From: Planctomycetota bacterium
GTDB lineage: Bacteria; Planctomycetota; Planctomycetia; Pirellulales; Thermoguttaceae
DNA length: 16,247 nucleotides
Reading direction: 5' to 3'
NCBI GenBank assembly: GCA_025356915.1
Contig: JANXQG010000127.1
Coordinates: 1 to 16,247, forward strand
Both the position numbers and the translations under genes were made by a program. Below the pieces are notes generated by a model. The model did not search any database and had not been told where the DNA came from. It saw only the letters and a list, made by a program, of their open reading frames with translations. The first letter of the stretch is position 1. Each line of letters begins with the position of its first letter. Positions 1-8,187 of the stretch are shown in pieces.

Positions 1-215
1 CCCGGCCGGTAGTGGCAAACTACTACACGCCGGTTTATCGTCCCGTGGTCGCGGGTTACGCGCCGACCTACGTGGCCAATCCAGCCACTTGTGAAGTACC
101 CGTGGCCCGGCCGGTCGTCTCGGCGGCTCCCTCCGGCCCGAAGGTTTGGGTTCACGAGAAGGTCTACGTGCAAGGCCAGCCGCTGCGGAACCTGCTAACC
201 GCCATTACCCCCTGA
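1..215 (+). CDS. C-terminal end of a Tyr/Pro-rich repeat protein (5' partial)
   Basis: The reading frame (codons starting at position 3) is open to the left edge of the window, so only the last 71 or so residues are seen; the GTG at 12 is probably internal. The visible part is low complexity. A unit beginning RPVV recurs with a period of about 12 residues: RPVVANYYTPVY, then RPVVAGYAPTYV, then a diverged unit, then RPVVS. The tail (KVWVHEKVYVQGQPLRNLL) is not repetitive and ends in TP. Such Tyr/Pro/Val repeats are typical of exported surface proteins in planctomycetes, but the signal peptide would lie outside the window. Its stop codon is 5 bases from the purM stop on the other strand. Function unknown. 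Confidence 0.7.
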   Translation, partial: RPVVANYYTPVYRPVVAGYAPTYVANPATCEVPVARPVVSAAPSGPKVWVHEKVYVQGQPLRNLLTAITP

Positions 216-220
216 GTAAA

Positions 221-1288
221 TTACATCTCACCCCAGACGACGCCTTGCGGACCCTGTTCAGCACGGCCGATCTGGTAGGTCTCGATGCCGGCCTGCGCGA
301 GCTGATCGCAAATGCTGTCAGCGAAGAAATTGCTCACCACGAGCACCATGCCGATGCCCATGTTGAAGACTTGATCCATCTCGGCCTGTTCGACCCCGCC
401 AAGTCGCTGCAGCCAGGTGAAGACCGGCGGCAGGGGCCAGCAGCGACGGTCGATAACGATCCGCACGCCTGGCGGAATCACTCGGGCGAGATTCTCGTGC
501 AGCCCACCGCCGGTGATGTGGGCGATGGCATGCACGACTTTTTTGACGCGATAGTGCGTCAATACCTGCCGAATCGGCCGGACGTAGATCCGCGTGGGCG
601 TGAGCAAGGCGTCACCGACGGTCGTGCCAAGTTCCACGACGTGATCCGTGACCTTGTGCCCGCCAACTTCAAAGGCAATTTTACGGGCCAAGCTGTAGCC
701 ATTGGAATGTAGGCCGCTGGAAGCAAGACCGAGTACGACGTCGCCGGGCGTTACCGCGGTGCCGTCGATGATTTGGCTTCGCGAGGCCACGCCAACGCAG
801 AAGCCAGCCAAGTCGTAGTCGCCGGGAGCGTAGAGGTCGGGCAGGATGGCCGTCTCGCCGCCCAAGAGGGCGCAGTCGGCCTGGATGCAGCCGTCGCTCA
901 CCCCTTGAACGAGATCTTCGAGCAAGCCGGGGTCGTCCTTCGGCATGGCCACGTAGTCGAGGAAGAAAAGCGGTTCGGCCCCGCAACAGAGTGCGTCGTT
1001 GACACTCATGGCCACCAGATCGATGCCGACGGTTTTGTGATTACCGACTGCGCAGGCGACCTTGAGCTTAGTGCCGACGCCGTCGGAACAGGAGACCAAC
1101 ACCGGATCTTCGTAGTTGCGGGCGAAGAGCCGGTTCGCGAAGTCGAGGCGGAAGAGGCCGGCGAACCCATCTTTGAGAGGGAGAACGCGCGGGCTGGAGG
1201 TTCTGCCTAGCAATTTCGGCAGCTTCGCCATCGACTGACGGTAGATGTCCAGGTCGACGCCAGCATCTTTATACGTGACTTTCGCCAT
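221..1288 (-). CDS. purM: Phosphoribosylformylglycinamidine cyclo-ligase (AIR synthetase)
   Basis: PurM closes the ring of FGAM with ATP to give AIR, the fifth step of de novo purine synthesis, in the cytosol. The 355 residues match the usual family length of about 345. Hallmarks are in order: TYKDAGVD (5-12), SCSDGVGTKLK (66-76, phosphate/ATP-binding region), GIDLVAMSVNDAL (88-100), the GGETA segment (143-147) followed by GDYDLAGFCVG (156-166), GLASSGLHSNGYSL (187-200) and HITGGGLHEN (257-266). The ATG at 1288 gives the expected N-terminus; only a weak GAAGAA element precedes it. It is not next to other pur genes, and the next gene upstream is divergent. Expression probably comes from the promoter at 1325-1353. 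No damage is seen. Confidence 0.97.
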   Translation of the reverse strand: MAKVTYKDAGVDLDIYRQSMAKLPKLLGRTSSPRVLPLKDGFAGLFRLDFANRLFARNYEDPVLVSCSDGVGTKLKVACAVGNHKTVGIDLVAMSVNDALCCGAEPLFFLDYVAMPKDDPGLLEDLVQGVSDGCIQADCALLGGETAILPDLYAPGDYDLAGFCVGVASRSQIIDGTAVTPGDVVLGLASSGLHSNGYSLARKIAFEVGGHKVTDHVVELGTTVGDALLTPTRIYVRPIRQVLTHYRVKKVVHAIAHITGGGLHENLARVIPPGVRIVIDRRCWPLPPVFTWLQRLGGVEQAEMDQVFNMGIGMVLVVSNFFADSICDQLAQAGIETYQIGRAEQGPQGVVWGEM

Positions 1289-1324
1289 GATGTTTCTTCG
1301 ATCCCCTGTTTTTTTACCTTCCGC

Positions 1325-1353
1325 AGTATAATCGCAAGTGCAGCGGGTGGCAA
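1325..1353 (-). promoter_or_regulatory. Candidate sigma70-type promoter of purM
   Basis: On the minus strand, TTGCCA (1348-1353) and TATACT (1325-1330) are separated by exactly 17 bases. Each box matches 5 of 6 consensus positions. The site lies about 37 bases upstream of the purM ATG. The call is from sequence match only. Confidence 0.6.
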
Positions 1354-1375
1354 AGGGGTGCTGGCAAAGGGGTGC
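1348..1375. repeat. Tandem 14-bp duplication in the divergent purM/cytochrome promoter region
   Basis: The unit TGGCAAAGGGGTGC occurs twice back to back (1348-1361 and 1362-1375). The first copy contains the -35 box of the purM promoter on the minus strand, so the second copy supplies a spare TTGCCA 14 bases further upstream. A perfect TTGACA (1376-1381, plus strand) follows directly and could be the -35 of the cytochrome gene, but no convincing -10 lies at the right distance (GAGGAT at 1399). Confidence 0.75.
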
Positions 1376-1535
1376 TTGACAGAAGCGGAAAATGTGGAGA
1401 GGATAGGTGAGAGTTCCTGCCTTGCCGCAAACCTACCTCGCGGCTAGACGATTTTACTTCGGAGAATGTTCGGCCGCAGCCGCGTGGCGCGAGCCGGTTA
1501 TTGAATTTCCCTATTTTTGCTTCTTGGAGAGTCGC

Positions 1536-2318
1536 ATGAGACGTTTACAAGTATCGCTCGGATTGGTAATGGCCGTTTTCCTTTTAGGTACTCTGCTCGT
1601 GGCGACACCGACGTCGACCTTTGCGAGCGACGACGCCCCTGCGCCAAAAATCTCAACATTTGCGTCCGCCGACGATCTAACCGCAGAGGTGAAAATCCTG
1701 GTTGCCGATCTGGAAAAGGCGGTCGTCGACGAAGAGGAATACAAGAGCCAGGTCGAGGGCCGATTCATCCGCGACGGCAACACGATCACGCTGATCGCCA
1801 TTGCCTTGGGCTTGCACGATCAGGATAGTCCCATCAAGCCATACGCCAAGGCGATTGCCGCCGCCGCACGAAAATTGGCCCAAACAAAAGACTTCGCCAC
1901 GACGAAGCAGGCCATCGAAGACCTGAAAACGGCCATTGATGGCCAAGGCACCGGCACTGGCGAGTTGAAGTGGGGTAAAGTGTCAAAGCTCCCCGGTTTG
2001 ATGAAGGATGAAGTACCAAATATCAACAACAAGCTGAAAAATAGCCTCCGCCGCTTCAAGAAGCGATCCAGCGAGGTTGCGGCCAATGCCGCTACGATGG
2101 CTTTGATTGCGGAAAACGCCAATCTCTATGTGGCCGATACAAAAAAGCCTGGCGAGGGCCAGAAGTGGACCGAATTCGATGGTCAGATGAGGGCTGCTGC
2201 CGTTGATCTTGCTGCCAAGGCCCATGCCGTCGATGAAGCCGGCGCGAAGACCGCAATGGACAATCTGGAAAAGTCGTGCCACGATTGCCATGCAGTGTTC
2301 AATCCGGAAAAAAAGTAG
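1536..2318 (+). CDS. Exported c-type cytochrome, cytochrome c'-like (class II)
   Basis: This 260-residue protein has an N-terminal signal peptide (MRRLQ, a hydrophobic stretch at about 6-23, probable cleavage after TFA at 30), so it acts outside the cytoplasm. A single haem-attachment motif, CHDCH (248-252), lies close to the C-terminus, as in cytochrome c' and related four-helix-bundle cytochromes. The rest is predicted largely alpha-helical. Residues about 83-134 resemble about 187-247, as if the bundle had been duplicated and the first copy had lost its CxxCH. The frame is open from GTG 1407, but ATG 1536 is chosen because GGAGAG (1526-1531) precedes it and the signal peptide begins there. 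Redox partner and ligand are unknown. A weak hairpin (2332-2344) follows the stop. Confidence 0.82.
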   Translation: MRRLQVSLGLVMAVFLLGTLLVATPTSTFASDDAPAPKISTFASADDLTAEVKILVADLEKAVVDEEEYKSQVEGRFIRDGNTITLIAIALGLHDQDSPIKPYAKAIAAAARKLAQTKDFATTKQAIEDLKTAIDGQGTGTGELKWGKVSKLPGLMKDEVPNINNKLKNSLRRFKKRSSEVAANAATMALIAENANLYVADTKKPGEGQKWTEFDGQMRAAAVDLAAKAHAVDEAGAKTAMDNLEKSCHDCHAVFNPEKK

Positions 2319-2856
2319 AAATCTGCCACTCGTCGCGTAGCGACCAGGAGCAGGACGTCAAATAAATCAGCCCCAGAAAATCGCTGGAAAAGGGGAGAGG
2401 GGAGTTTCCGGACACACTCCTAAGAATTTGCGGTTAATTCGCTGCAAACCCTACCTCCTTGGAATGTCCTCGGCGATAGTTCGTGCGGTGCCGTTTCTTG
2501 CACTTTTGTTGCAATCGCCTTTTTCGCCAGATATACCAGATATGCACCCTGCTATCGCAACCTAATCAATTTCTTCGGCAACCGATGATTCGCTTTGGCT
2601 CCCACTTGAAACGTCTACTGGGTAAACTAGCGGTAAGCGAAGGAGTGACACTATAACTTGCGATTTTCATCTTTCAACTGGTGCAAGTCCGAAGTAGTGG
2701 GGATATCGGCGGGTTGTCAGGCGCGATGCCCGGCACCAGCCGCCCACCCACCTCCCATGACTCGGCTATCGGTGAAAAGATATGTCGCTCGATATCAATT
2801 CGTGCTATGCTTCGGATGTTGCGTTTTACACAGGTTACACCCTTGAGTCTCCGACC
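2319..2856. other. Long non-coding gap between the cytochrome gene and glgX
   Basis: No convincing gene is seen in these 538 bases. A small hairpin (GTCGC, loop GTA, GCGAC; 2332-2344) sits just after the cytochrome stop, without a T-run. A weak promoter-like pair, TTGCAA (2509-2514) and TATACC (2532-2537) with a 17-base spacer, matches only 4 of 6 positions in each box. The last 75 bases (2782-2856) are open in the glgX frame and would add 25 residues if ATG 2782 were used. Either glgX has a long 5' leader or its promoter lies here unrecognised. Confidence 0.5.
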
Positions 2857-4941
2857 ATGTCGCAGCGGCAAGCGGCACTAAAGTTCACGCACCCCCTTCC
2901 TTATGGTGCTATTATTCACAGCGGAGGGGTTCAGTTCGCCGTTTTCAGTCGCAGTGCAACCGCCATGCGTGTTTTGCTCTACGATAGCGTGGACGATCCC
3001 GAGCCGATGGACATTATCGAATTTGATCCCGATCTTAACCGCTGGGGTCACATTTGGAGCGTGTTTGTTCCGGGAACCGCCGCAGGACAGCTTTATCACT
3101 TCCAGGCTGACGGTCCTCATGAACCGCAGCGGGGATACCGTTTCGACCCTCAGGCTCGATTGATCGACCCATATTGCAAGGCATTGGCCGGAGATTTTCT
3201 GCCAGCCGAGGGTGGCATCCTGCGGCCGCCTAAATGCGTGGTGACCAGCGACGAGTTCGATTGGCAGGGTGATCGTCACCTTCGCCGCAACTTGTCGGAG
3301 ACAATCATCTACGAGACCCACGTCCGCGGCTTCACGCAGTCGCCTTGCAGCAAAGTCGAAAACCCAGGCACGTACAAGGGGATCATCGAGAAGATTCCCT
3401 ATTTGAAGTCGCTTGGCATCACGGCGATCGAACTGATGCCGGTGCATGAGTTCCCCATCCTCGATTGCTTTGGCAACCGACCGCCCCGGCCGAATTACTG
3501 GGGCTACGACCCGCTTTGCTTCTTCGCACCACACCGCGGATATACCGTGAGCAAGGAACCGGGTGCCCAGGTCCGCGAGTTCAAAGAGATGGTTCGAGCA
3601 TTGCACGCGGCGGGCATCGAGGTGATTCTGGACGTTGTTTTTAACCATACGGCCGAAGGTAACGAGTGCGGCCCGACGCTGAGCCTCAAGGGGTTGGAAA
3701 ACCGCGTCTACTATATGTTGGAGAACGGCGGCCAGCATTATCGCAACTACACCGGTTGCGGTAACACGCTCAACGGCAATCATCCGATCGTTCGTGAGAT
3801 GATCTTCGATTGTCTGCGGCATTGGGTGCATAATTACCACATCGACGGGTTCCGTTTTGATTTGGCCTCGATCTTGAGCCGCGACCGAGATGGCAACCTC
3901 GTGCCCAATCCGCCGGTGGTGGAGACGATCAGCGAGGATCCGCAATTGGCCGACACGAAGATTATCGCCGAGGCCTGGGACGCGGCTGGAGCTTACCAGG
4001 TGGGCACCTTCGGCAGCCTCCGCTGGGCCGAGTGGAACGGTCGCTATCGCGACGACGTGCGGCGGTTCTGGCGGGGCGATCCGCACATGATCGGGCCGAT
4101 GGCCACTCGTTTGGCAGGATCGAGCGATCTGTATCAGGCCAACGGCCGACGGCCCTATCACAGCATCAACTTCATCACGTCGCACGACGGCTTTCCCCTC
4201 AACGACTTGGTGAGCTACAATTGGAAGCACAACGAGACTAACGGCGAAGGCAACCGCGACGGCGACAACAACAACTACGGCTACAACTACGGGCAAGAAG
4301 GGCTAACAACGCGGCGCGCAATTGAGACCCTGCGCATTCGCCAGATCAAGAACATGATGGCCACGAACCTGCTCAGCCAGGGCGTGCCGATGATCCTCTT
4401 CGGCGACGAGTGTCGGCGGACGCAGCAAGGCAACAACAATGCCTACTGCCAGGACAACGCGATTTCGTGGTTCGATTGGAGATTGGTGCAGCGGAACGAC
4501 ATGCTTATACGTTTTGTTCAGGCATTGATCGCCTTCCGCCGCCGCGAGCCAACGACGCGCCGGACCGACTTCCTCACAGGTCAGCCGGCCCAACCGGGAG
4601 GTCTGCCTGACGTAAGCTGGTACAATCCTTCGGGCGGTGTGGTGGATTGGTCGCACGGCGGTAACAGCCTGATATGCGTTTTGGGGGCCGTGCCGCGTAG
4701 GGAATTGAAGGAGTTGCCCAACCACCACTTGCTGATCATGCTGCACAGCGGCGGGGTGCAGCAGAAGTTCGTCTTTCCCAAGGTCGTGCGATCATACAAC
4801 TGGTGGCAATTCATCAACACCGGCGCGCCTTCGCCAAAGGATATTTATCCCGATTTGGATGGGCCGGCTCCGGCGGTCGATTGGACGATGGAATTAGAGA
4901 GCCGATCCCTAGTCTGCTACATTTCTCTCGACGAACAATGA
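2857..4941 (+). CDS. glgX: Glycogen-debranching enzyme GlgX (GH13, isoamylase type)
   Basis: It hydrolyses alpha-1,6 branches of glycogen or limit dextrin in the cytosol, releasing linear maltooligosaccharides. The 694-residue protein has an N-terminal CBM48-like domain (about 15-115) and a GH13 (beta/alpha)8 barrel with all four conserved regions: DVVFNHT (259-265), GFRFDLAS (331-338, nucleophile D335), IIAEAWD (369-375, acid/base E372) and FITSHDG (439-445, D444). The stretch PNYWGYDPL (212-220) is typical of isoamylase/GlgX enzymes. ATG 2857 gives an N-terminus (MSQRQAALKF, then PLPYGA) that fits the family. ATG 2782 in the same frame is possible, but its extra 25 residues have no expected homology; neither start has a strong ribosome site. 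No other glycogen gene is nearby. Its last 33 bases overlap the convergent helicase gene. Confidence 0.95.
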   Translation: MSQRQAALKFTHPLPYGAIIHSGGVQFAVFSRSATAMRVLLYDSVDDPEPMDIIEFDPDLNRWGHIWSVFVPGTAAGQLYHFQADGPHEPQRGYRFDPQARLIDPYCKALAGDFLPAEGGILRPPKCVVTSDEFDWQGDRHLRRNLSETIIYETHVRGFTQSPCSKVENPGTYKGIIEKIPYLKSLGITAIELMPVHEFPILDCFGNRPPRPNYWGYDPLCFFAPHRGYTVSKEPGAQVREFKEMVRALHAAGIEVILDVVFNHTAEGNECGPTLSLKGLENRVYYMLENGGQHYRNYTGCGNTLNGNHPIVREMIFDCLRHWVHNYHIDGFRFDLASILSRDRDGNLVPNPPVVETISEDPQLADTKIIAEAWDAAGAYQVGTFGSLRWAEWNGRYRDDVRRFWRGDPHMIGPMATRLAGSSDLYQANGRRPYHSINFITSHDGFPLNDLVSYNWKHNETNGEGNRDGDNNNYGYNYGQEGLTTRRAIETLRIRQIKNMMATNLLSQGVPMILFGDECRRTQQGNNNAYCQDNAISWFDWRLVQRNDMLIRFVQALIAFRRREPTTRRTDFLTGQPAQPGGLPDVSWYNPSGGVVDWSHGGNSLICVLGAVPRRELKELPNHHLLIMLHSGGVQQKFVFPKVVRSYNWWQFINTGAPSPKDIYPDLDGPAPAVDWTMELESRSLVCYISLDEQ

Positions 4942-7074
4942 CCCCTCTTCCCACACCGTTCGATAAGCCCCCAGGCTTTCGCAGTATTCCAAAAGCCGCG
5001 TGTAGAATGGATGTCCGCCAAGCGTGGCACTATCGCCAACGATGAGCAGCTTCCTCCGAGCACGGGTCATGGCGACATTCATCCGGCGGTGGTCGGCCAG
5101 GAAGCCGATCTCGCCTTTGGGGTTGCTGCGCACGAGTGAAATCACCACGGCCTCCTTTTCCCTGCCCTGAAAGCCGTCAACGCTGTCGATCTCCAGGCCC
5201 GACACGTTCAACTGCTCGCGGAGCAGGCGAACTTGGGCACCATAAGGCGAAATCACGGCGATGTCGCTGGCCGCAATGCCGGCATCAAGCAGCTCCCCCA
5301 CCTTGCGAGCCACCAGTTCAGCTTCCTGGCGGTTCATCCGACTCTCGCCATCCGGCTCCAATTCCTCATCGTAGCCCGCTCCGGCAGTGTCGATGAACTC
5401 GAACGGCCACTCCGTAATCTGGGATGCTGTTACGTTGGGCAGGTCGCAGAGAAGATGCTCGCGGACCGAGGCATGGGCCTCCAACTGCCCGTCGTAAAGT
5501 TCCCGCGACGAAAAATCCATGATCGCCTGGTTCATCCGATACTGAACGGTTAGCCGCCGCGTAATACAGGTTCCGTAATGATTTACCAGACGCTCGAAGA
5601 GACTCGTGCCGAAACCCTCGGCCGCCGCGTCCTGACTGACGACGGTCGGCGGAAGTTGGCAATGATCGCCAGCCAGCACGAGACGATCGCCGCGGAGCAG
5701 CGGAATCCAACAGCCCGGTTCGGTACTTTGGCAGGCCTCGTCGATCACGACGAGATCAAAACGCCGCGGGCCTAGCAGTTGGCTGTCGATGCCGGTGGTC
5801 GTGGCGCAGATCACGGAAGCTGAATCGAGAATACTTTCGGCGGCTTGCAGTTCCATCTTCCGCGCGTCGGCTAGCAGTGAACGGGCATCGTCCCGAAGCT
5901 GCTTCCGCTCGCCTGGCATCGGCGCGGTCCGCCGATGACGGCTGGCCTCGCGAAAGAGGCGCATCGCCTGCTTGACCAGTTTGTGCGCCAACCGCACGTC
6001 GCGATGCCCTTCCACGAGAAGATCGAGCGTATGTTCGCGCAATTCAGGCAACACGCGGGCCGGATGTCCCACCCGCACAACCCGCTCGCGAAAGCCCAGT
6101 AGTCGTTCAAAAATGTTATCGACTGCCAGGTTACTCGGGGCGCAGGCCAGCACCTTGCGGCCGCGACGGATCGCTTGGCGAATGACTTCCACAACGGCCG
6201 TCGTTTTGCCCGTACCGGGTGGGCCATGGATCAGCCCCACATCGCGGGCCGACATAGCAAACTGCACGGCATCGACTTGCGTCTCGTTGAGCGAACGGTC
6301 GAGTGCGCCCACGGCCTGATCGACGCCAAACTCGGGCTGTCGTTGGCCGACAAGCACGTCGCGAAGGATCGCCGCGCGGTCGCCGCGGAGTACGCGGGCC
6401 AGCTCCAAAGCGGTCCGTTGCCGTTGCGTGGCCACTTCGTCAAAAGCAAGGTCAATTCGCCACGTGTCGTGCTCGCCTAGTTCGTCCGGTAGGCCATCGA
6501 TCGCAACGAAGATCGAGGTCTCACTACGTTCACAGACGACGCCCCGATAGGAAAGCTCAGTGCGATCCTTGTGCGGCGAAAGCACCACGGGGCTGCCGAC
6601 GTCCAGGCGGGTCCAGCGGAGCGGCCCGCGAGTGCGGCGAGTGAGCTGCACGATCAACCGCCCGCCCAGACCAGCATTTTCATCCAAGACTACCAGGTCG
6701 ATCAGGCTGTTGCCGGTCTTCTCAGCCTCGACGGGCGAGAGTTTTTTGGCCTGCTGGGCAACACGTTGCGCCTCGGCATTGCTTTCCAGCTCTAAAAGCC
6801 GACTCAGGCGGGCAAAATGGTCCTCCGGTCCAGAAGTGGTGCAACGATCCGCCGCGATGTGTACGCGTACGCGACGATCGCCGAACATCTGGCCGTCCAG
6901 GGCCTTTGGCAGCCGGGCCTCCCATCCGTCGGGCACTTCGATGACTGCGGCCGGGCCGCGAAATTCGATCCGGCCAACCCGCTTTCGATCGAGACCGCCG
7001 ACGCGATCGAGGAAGTCTAATACATCGAGCTTGCTGACTCGACGGGGCAGGGGGGCAATGTGCAGAAGTGGCAT
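4909..7074 (-). CDS. SF1 helicase, UPF1/IGHMBP2-like, with N-terminal DbpA-type RNA-binding domain
   Basis: A 721-residue ATP-dependent nucleic-acid helicase with every SF1 motif: Q motif LNETQVDAV (262-270), Walker A GPPGTGKT (284-291), Ia APSNLAVDN (312-320), II DEAC (445-448), III GDHCQLPP (469-476), IV QYRM (511-514), V VDGFQGREK (632-640) and VI RRMNVAMTRAR (663-673). DEAC and QYRM are characteristic of the UPF1/SMUBP-2 branch. Residues 1-75, with VGRIEF (33-38), AVIEVPD (43-49), KALDG (57-61) and RRVRVHIA (67-74), resemble the small RRM-like RNA-binding domain usually found at the C-terminus of DbpA/CsdA DEAD-box helicases. RNA or RNA-DNA hybrids are therefore plausible substrates, by inference. 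No clear ribosome site is seen. It is the last gene of the minus-strand trio, 59 bases after the FHA gene. Confidence 0.93.
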   Translation of the reverse strand: MPLLHIAPLPRRVSKLDVLDFLDRVGGLDRKRVGRIEFRGPAAVIEVPDGWEARLPKALDGQMFGDRRVRVHIAADRCTTSGPEDHFARLSRLLELESNAEAQRVAQQAKKLSPVEAEKTGNSLIDLVVLDENAGLGGRLIVQLTRRTRGPLRWTRLDVGSPVVLSPHKDRTELSYRGVVCERSETSIFVAIDGLPDELGEHDTWRIDLAFDEVATQRQRTALELARVLRGDRAAILRDVLVGQRQPEFGVDQAVGALDRSLNETQVDAVQFAMSARDVGLIHGPPGTGKTTAVVEVIRQAIRRGRKVLACAPSNLAVDNIFERLLGFRERVVRVGHPARVLPELREHTLDLLVEGHRDVRLAHKLVKQAMRLFREASRHRRTAPMPGERKQLRDDARSLLADARKMELQAAESILDSASVICATTTGIDSQLLGPRRFDLVVIDEACQSTEPGCWIPLLRGDRLVLAGDHCQLPPTVVSQDAAAEGFGTSLFERLVNHYGTCITRRLTVQYRMNQAIMDFSSRELYDGQLEAHASVREHLLCDLPNVTASQITEWPFEFIDTAGAGYDEELEPDGESRMNRQEAELVARKVGELLDAGIAASDIAVISPYGAQVRLLREQLNVSGLEIDSVDGFQGREKEAVVISLVRSNPKGEIGFLADHRRMNVAMTRARRKLLIVGDSATLGGHPFYTRLLEYCESLGAYRTVWEEGSLFVERNVAD

Positions 7075-7133
7075 AAATGACTTTTCTTGGTTCTAATCTT
7101 TCTGCTCTTCTTCTCCCCACGTTTTTTTCCACC

Positions 7134-8180
7134 CTACTTTGGCGGCGGTGGCGGCTTCCGCACGCTACTCCACGGATTGGCCGTCGGGGCAAACACCTTG
7201 TCGGCGGAACTCGGAATTGGGGGCGGTGGAGGCGGGGTTGGCAGTTGCGAAGCCTCGCTCACAGGAACCGTTGGCGCCTCCCCGCCGCAGTGCCGCCGTT
7301 CGTTGAATCGCACGAGGTTCGTACCCAGGCGAAGGATGTCGCCATCTTTCAAAGGCGTCGGCCCGGCTACCGGTTGACTGTTCAAACGCGTGCCCAACTT
7401 CGTGTGATTGTCTTCAACAGAATAGCTGCCGTCAGGCATTCGGCGAATGATCAGGTACTCCGCCTCCAGGTCTTTGTTCGCCGGGCCAAGGAAGGGAAGG
7501 GGCAGGTGATCGCCACGACCCAGGATGGTGACCAACTGCGTGAGGTTCAACTGCCGGCCCGTGCGATAGCCGTCAACCACGGTGAGCCAAGCGACGCGAA
7601 AGACGACGTGTGCGAGTCCAATGGCAGCGCCAATCAAAAGCCCCAACACGAGAAAAGCCGCAGCTCGGCTCGACCGGCCCGAGGCCGTCAGTTCGAGGTT
7701 GTATATCCAGTCGAAGAGCAGTCCGCCGATCAGTCCGCCGATTGCGCCGCCGATCAGCCCATTGCGGATCTTGTGGAAGGATCGATCGTAAACGCCCTCG
7801 ACCACACCGACTCCCAGGCCGAGAACCATCCAGCCGATTGCACGGGGGAGGCCGCAGTAAAACATCACCCCGCCGACCATCCCGCCCGCGACACCGCCAA
7901 TGCAACCGCCTAAAAGCCCCGGCAGGGCGCGGCGGGCAAGCTGCCGCCAACGGCCGTTGGCCATGCCGCCCAGCACATTCAGCCCCAAGCCGATCGCAGC
8001 CCCGGTAGTTCCTGAGGTAACCGCGATAACAAGGAATCCGAGTAGCACCACGACCGTGGTCGAAGTCGTTGCCGAATCGACGGCCGCAAAGGATCGCGCA
8101 ATTTCGGAAACGCCCCAGCCCAGGAAGGCGGCCCAGGCGGAGATCATTGCGCTATAGTAAACGAGTCGAAGCAGAGACAT
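7134..8180 (-). CDS. Multi-span membrane protein with C-terminal FHA-like domain
   Basis: The 348 residues divide into a membrane half and a soluble half. About six hydrophobic segments (roughly 4-25, 42-72, 86-108, 112-130, 138-158, 174-200) are rich in glycine-zipper motifs such as GLIGGAIGGLIGG (141-153). An FHA-like beta-sandwich follows (about 211-295), with LGRGD (220-224), SYSVEDNHTKLGTRLN (252-267) and LKDGDILRLG (277-286). The tail has proline runs at 316-321 and 343-347. FHA domains bind phosphothreonine peptides, but here the usual SxxH element is replaced by a segment containing LEAEYL, and NGT reads LGT, so phosphopeptide binding is doubtful. The ATG lies 7 bases after the stop of the preceding gene, with a GAG-rich ribosome site across the junction, which suggests translational coupling. 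Confidence 0.83.
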   Translation of the reverse strand: MSLLRLVYYSAMISAWAAFLGWGVSEIARSFAAVDSATTSTTVVVLLGFLVIAVTSGTTGAAIGLGLNVLGGMANGRWRQLARRALPGLLGGCIGGVAGGMVGGVMFYCGLPRAIGWMVLGLGVGVVEGVYDRSFHKIRNGLIGGAIGGLIGGLLFDWIYNLELTASGRSSRAAAFLVLGLLIGAAIGLAHVVFRVAWLTVVDGYRTGRQLNLTQLVTILGRGDHLPLPFLGPANKDLEAEYLIIRRMPDGSYSVEDNHTKLGTRLNSQPVAGPTPLKDGDILRLGTNLVRFNERRHCGGEAPTVPVSEASQLPTPPPPPPIPSSADKVFAPTANPWSSVRKPPPPPK

Positions 8181-8187
8181 GACACTC

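Noticed and set aside
2680..2700. GGTGCAAGTCC, reminiscent of group II intron or cobalamin riboswitch sequence
   Set aside because: Only this short word matches; no intron-encoded protein, domain V or other riboswitch elements are present nearby.
2878..4296. 472-codon open frame on the minus strand inside glgX
   Set aside because: It runs antisense to all GH13 motifs, and its translation is low-complexity Val/Ala/His/Arg without a recognisable domain. Long antisense frames are expected opposite GC-rich coding sequence.
7077..7913. 278-codon plus-strand frame opposite the FHA gene
   Set aside because: The FHA and membrane segments are clear on the minus strand; this product is Arg/Gln/Ala-rich with no motif.
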